34,926 bases of DNA from Candidatus Babelota bacterium (GTDB lineage Bacteria > Babelota > Babeliae > Babelales > RVW-14), in the NCBI GenBank assembly GCA_013289515.1, contig JABCZU010000017.1:1-34926 (forward strand), in the 5' to 3' direction. How positions within the stretch are numbered: the stretch's first letter is position 1; each line of letters opens with the position of its first letter. The position numbers and the translations under genes were made by a program. Under the pieces are notes generated by a model. The model saw nothing but the letters and a program-made list of their open reading frames with translations, made no database searches and was not told the DNA's origin. Positions 32,603-34,926 of this stretch are shown here, one piece after another.

Positions 32603-33698
32603 AAACCGTTCGTAATACAATACCTTCTAGCGAAAGGCCGGGGCCAAAAGCAAGCCCTACTGTCCACGGCGCTCGTTTTTTTCTACAAAGGTCCTCCAGA
32701 ACAAACGGCATTGTTGCACTGGACATATTGCCATAATCAGCCAACACGCGCCATGAGCTTTCCGTTTGTTCTGGTGTTAATTGGCAGGCTTTTTCTACTG
32801 CCTGTATAATCGCTTTGCCTCCGGGGTGCACAGCCCAATCAGCATCGCCGTATGAGAAGCGATCGGCAATAACCTGATTGGCAAAATACTCAATGCCCTG
32901 TTGAATATACTTTGGCACGCGCGCGCTCAGACGCATCACAAATCCTTGATTGCTGACGTCCCACGTCATGTCTTGGGGAGAGTCCTTAATAATATACGCC
33001 GTACTGGACACAATCTCCCATAACGGACGCTCATGTACCGTCGGCATGCAACCAACGATCATGGCCGCAGAACCGTCAGCAAACAGTGCATTGCCGATAA
33101 GGGCATCCATCGTCGTTGGCTGTTGTACATGGAGCGAACAGAGCTCGGTGCACACAACCAAAATTCTGTGGCTGGGATTTTGTGATGCCAGCGCTGATGC
33201 TAAGGCAAGGCCGCGCAATGCACCAAAGCACCCCATAAAGTTGATGCCATAGCGCTGCACCCACGGCGAAAGTGATAATGCTGTGGCAATATAAAATTCT
33301 ACACCAGGCGCCATCAGGCCAGTGCACGAGATATAGATAATGTGCGTAATGGCGGCAGCAGATGTGCCCGCTTGCACAAGAACGCGTTGTGCCACCTCTA
33401 TTGATAATCCCGGCGCAAGCTGTTTATACAATTCGTTGCGCTTTTGCGTAGATGGTAATGGGTCTTGTGTATCTGCTTGAAAAAATGTCCATTCAGCCGG
33501 TGGCCTAAGAAAATCGCTAATTACCGTATGCCGGCGTTGAATAGCAGAACGCTGTGCAAGATTGCTCACCAGCGCCGCCTCTTTTTCTGAAAGATTTAGC
33601 AGTGTGGCCAGTGATGCGCTATACGCCGCCTGTGTTAATACATTGTCGGGCACCGTCGTTGCTATACCCAATATGTAAGCCGGTGTATTATGCATCAT
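32592..33698 (-). CDS. Type III polyketide synthase (chalcone/stilbene synthase family)
   Basis: A 368-aa homodimeric ketosynthase that extends an acyl-CoA starter with malonyl-CoA and cyclises it to a resorcinol or pyrone. The catalytic triad is present: Cys157 (NFMGCFGALRGL), His291 (WAVHPGGKAI) and Asn324 (ADYGNMSSAT). The C-terminal loop AFGPGLSLEG matches the GFGPG motif. Length is normal. The family makes alkylresorcinols, alkylpyrones or tetrahydroxynaphthalene; the starter is not predictable here. ATG 33698 overlaps the UbiE stop by 4 nt (ATGA); GTG 33707 is an alternative. The stop overlaps the next methyltransferase start. Confidence 0.95.
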   Translation of the reverse strand: MMHNTPAYILGIATTVPDNVLTQAAYSASLATLLNLSEKEAALVSNLAQRSAIQRRHTVISDFLRPPAEWTFFQADTQDPLPSTQKRNELYKQLAPGLSIEVAQRVLVQAGTSAAAITHIIYISCTGLMAPGVEFYIATALSLSPWVQRYGINFMGCFGALRGLALASALASQNPSHRILVVCTELCSLHVQQPTTMDALIGNALFADGSAAMIVGCMPTVHERPLWEIVSSTAYIIKDSPQDMTWDVSNQGFVMRLSARVPKYIQQGIEYFANQVIADRFSYGDADWAVHPGGKAIIQAVEKACQLTPEQTESSWRVLADYGNMSSATMPFVLEDLCRKKRAPWTVGLAFGPGLSLEGIVLRTVYDE

Positions 33699-34420
33699 TT
33701 CTGACACACAATGATTTCAAGCATACCGGCAAACAATCGCTTAGTCTTCAGCACAGTAAAGCCCCGCCGTTTACAAGCGCCATGCACCTGCAAGCGCGTA
33801 GGAAATTGCATTAAACTTTCTGCAATGTAACCATAGACTGCTGCATTATTATGAAATACTTGCCCCCACAACATCCCCCACATTTTTAAAAGAGCATAAT
33901 TGCCCTTCTGCAGTACACGGGAGGATGGTTTTGAAAAATCAAGAAAGGCGGCGATGCCTCCAGGTTTCAAAACACGGTAGCATTCGTTCAAGGCAATCTC
34001 AAATGAAGGAGCATTGCGAAGTGCATAACCACCAGTAACAAGATCCATTGACTCATCATCAAACATCAACTGGCACATATCTTGGCAAGAAAAATGCACT
34101 CGAGCTGCATCATTTTTTTTGTGCGCGAGAGAAAGCATCTGGGTGCTGACATCAATACCATACACCATTGCCTGCTGAAATTTTTGTGCCAGCGCAAAGG
34201 TAATGTCTCCAGTGCCACAGGCAAGATCAAGGCAATGTTGATAATCTTTAGCCGGCAACAATTGAATGAGCTTAGCCTTCCACGCCTGATCACGCCCAAA
34301 GGACAGTACACGGGTAATGCGATCATAGGCTGGTGCAACTTGAGCAAAGAGCACTTCGTTGTAATTTTTTTTATAATCAGGTTGCATATTGTGTCTGTTA
34401 AACTGCCGTATCGGTATCAT
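33695..34420 (-). CDS. UbiE/COQ5-like C-methyltransferase, first gene of the PKS operon
   Basis: A 241-aa methyltransferase of the UbiE/MenG family. Evidence: NEVLFAQVAPAYDRITRVLS then GRDQAWKAKL (family N-terminus), LDLACGTGDITFALA (SAM motif I), DLVTGGYALRNAPSFEIALN (the ubiE-specific GLRN-type motif), and ECYRVLKPGG. UbiE methylates benzoquinol or naphthoquinol rings in ubiquinone or menaquinone synthesis. In the company of a type III PKS, it may methylate an alkyl-quinol. ATG 34420 is chosen because AAGGGG lies 6 nt upstream and it fits the family start. It is divergent from the DoxX-like gene. Confidence 0.92.
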   Translation of the reverse strand: MIPIRQFNRHNMQPDYKKNYNEVLFAQVAPAYDRITRVLSFGRDQAWKAKLIQLLPAKDYQHCLDLACGTGDITFALAQKFQQAMVYGIDVSTQMLSLAHKKNDAARVHFSCQDMCQLMFDDESMDLVTGGYALRNAPSFEIALNECYRVLKPGGIAAFLDFSKPSSRVLQKGNYALLKMWGMLWGQVFHNNAAVYGYIAESLMQFPTRLQVHGACKRRGFTVLKTKRLFAGMLEIIVCQK

Positions 34421-34600
34421 AATAAACCCCTTGTTCTGATTAAACAGCGCGCATACCTTTATGCAAGGTAGCACACGGCACAAGAAGCGTGTCTATATTT
34501 TATAAACACTCGTCCTGTCACAATCACTTTACTTTTTTCCTCTGACTCCGTAATGCTGGCAAGGTGGTATATGTTTTTTCATAGATAAAGGAGTTAGTGT

Positions 34601-34926
34601 ATGTCAAATGTACAACATAACGTAACAACAACCTGGTGGATGCTTAAGGCAACGTACGGCGGATTATTCATTATTGCAGGAGCAGACAAATTTCTAAATC
34701 TTGTTGCCAATTGGGCTGACTTTATTAGTCCCACCGTTACCTCGATGGTGCCAATAGAACCCTCCATGCTTATTCAACTGGTAGGACTTTGGGAAATTGC
34801 ATTAGGCATCATGATTCTTACCTGCTGCACCAAACTTGGCGCACACCTTGCCGCTCTCTGGCTTCTTGTTATCACTGTCAATCTAGTGACCATGGGATTC
34901 CCGTTTGATAGAGCGGTGCGTGATTT
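34601..34926 (+). CDS. DoxX-like integral membrane protein, 3'-partial
   Basis: Open from ATG 34601 to the window edge, at least 108 codons. The opening MSNVQHNVTTTWWMLKATYG leads into a helix GGLFIIAGADKFLN, then IQLVGLWEIALGIMILTCCT and LAALWLLVITVNLVTMGFPF. This helix pattern and the AGADKF..L..W segment resemble DoxX-type small membrane proteins. AAAGGAG lies 9 nt upstream of the ATG. Function unknown; divergent from the PKS operon. Confidence 0.65.
   Translation, partial: MSNVQHNVTTTWWMLKATYGGLFIIAGADKFLNLVANWADFISPTVTSMVPIEPSMLIQLVGLWEIALGIMILTCCTKLGAHLAALWLLVITVNLVTMGFPFDRAVRD

Overview
The window is about 34.9 kb of bacterial chromosome with moderate GC, standard code and good Shine-Dalgarno sites. 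It is not from a well-studied model organism. A split division/cell-wall set (ftsQ-ftsA-ftsZ here, mraY about 6 kb away), many small exported proteins of unknown function, an ankyrin-type exported protein, a PD-(D/E)XK-linked AAA ATPase, an Rpn-family transposase and a truncated MutS-like exported protein together suggest a protist-associated bacterium such as Candidatus Dependentiae (TM6). This placement is an inference from gene content and style; no rRNA is present to test it.

Layout. 1-863: a frame-shifted PDDEXK (YhcG/DUF1016) nuclease, cut by the window edge. 1040-4793: ftsQ, ftsA, ftsZ. 4811-5575: exported ankyrin-like protein ending in a CaaX-like tetrapeptide. 5579-6493: EamA transporter (minus strand), next to a small ATPase remnant. 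6965-10444: small ORF, AAA-ATPase/nuclease, MutY-like glycosylase, PgeF. 10558-13595: mraY and a P1B-like P-type ATPase. 13602-14168: solitary RecT/Bet annealing protein (minus). 14707-16757: pheS and galU. 17074-19031: exported unknown protein and a truncated RecG-like/HATPase regulator. 19104-20510: FolC/Mur-ligase-like protein (minus). 20935-21577: HigBA-type toxin-antitoxin. 21733-23236: Rpn transposase lying between a truncated and a complete copy of a small exported-protein gene. 23644-25970: rpsA and ndk. 26142-29623: exported unknown proteins and the MutS-like protein. 29713-30483: membrane-anchored Mn superoxide dismutase. 30532-34420: a four-gene minus-strand operon (UbiE-like methyltransferase, type III polyketide synthase, second methyltransferase, FAD oxidoreductase). 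34601-end: partial DoxX-like membrane protein.

Two things stand out. First, the type III PKS operon has overlapping genes and the same enzyme classes as the Streptomyces srs alkylquinone pathway, with an extra UbiE-type methyltransferase. It could make a methylated alkyl-resorcinol or benzoquinone lipid, perhaps a substitute respiratory quinone. Second, several short palindromic repeats are scattered between genes, and members or relatives also sit in frame inside genes: the FtsZ linker, PgeF, the FAD oxidoreductase, the C-terminus of the PKS-operon methyltransferase, and just before the degenerate P-loop of the MutS-like protein. This resembles the protein-coding palindromic elements known from Rickettsia. 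A third lead is the exported ankyrin-like protein with a KRKRR-CCSF tail, a possible host-prenylated effector.

No tRNA, rRNA, tmRNA, RNase P RNA or CRISPR array was recognised.
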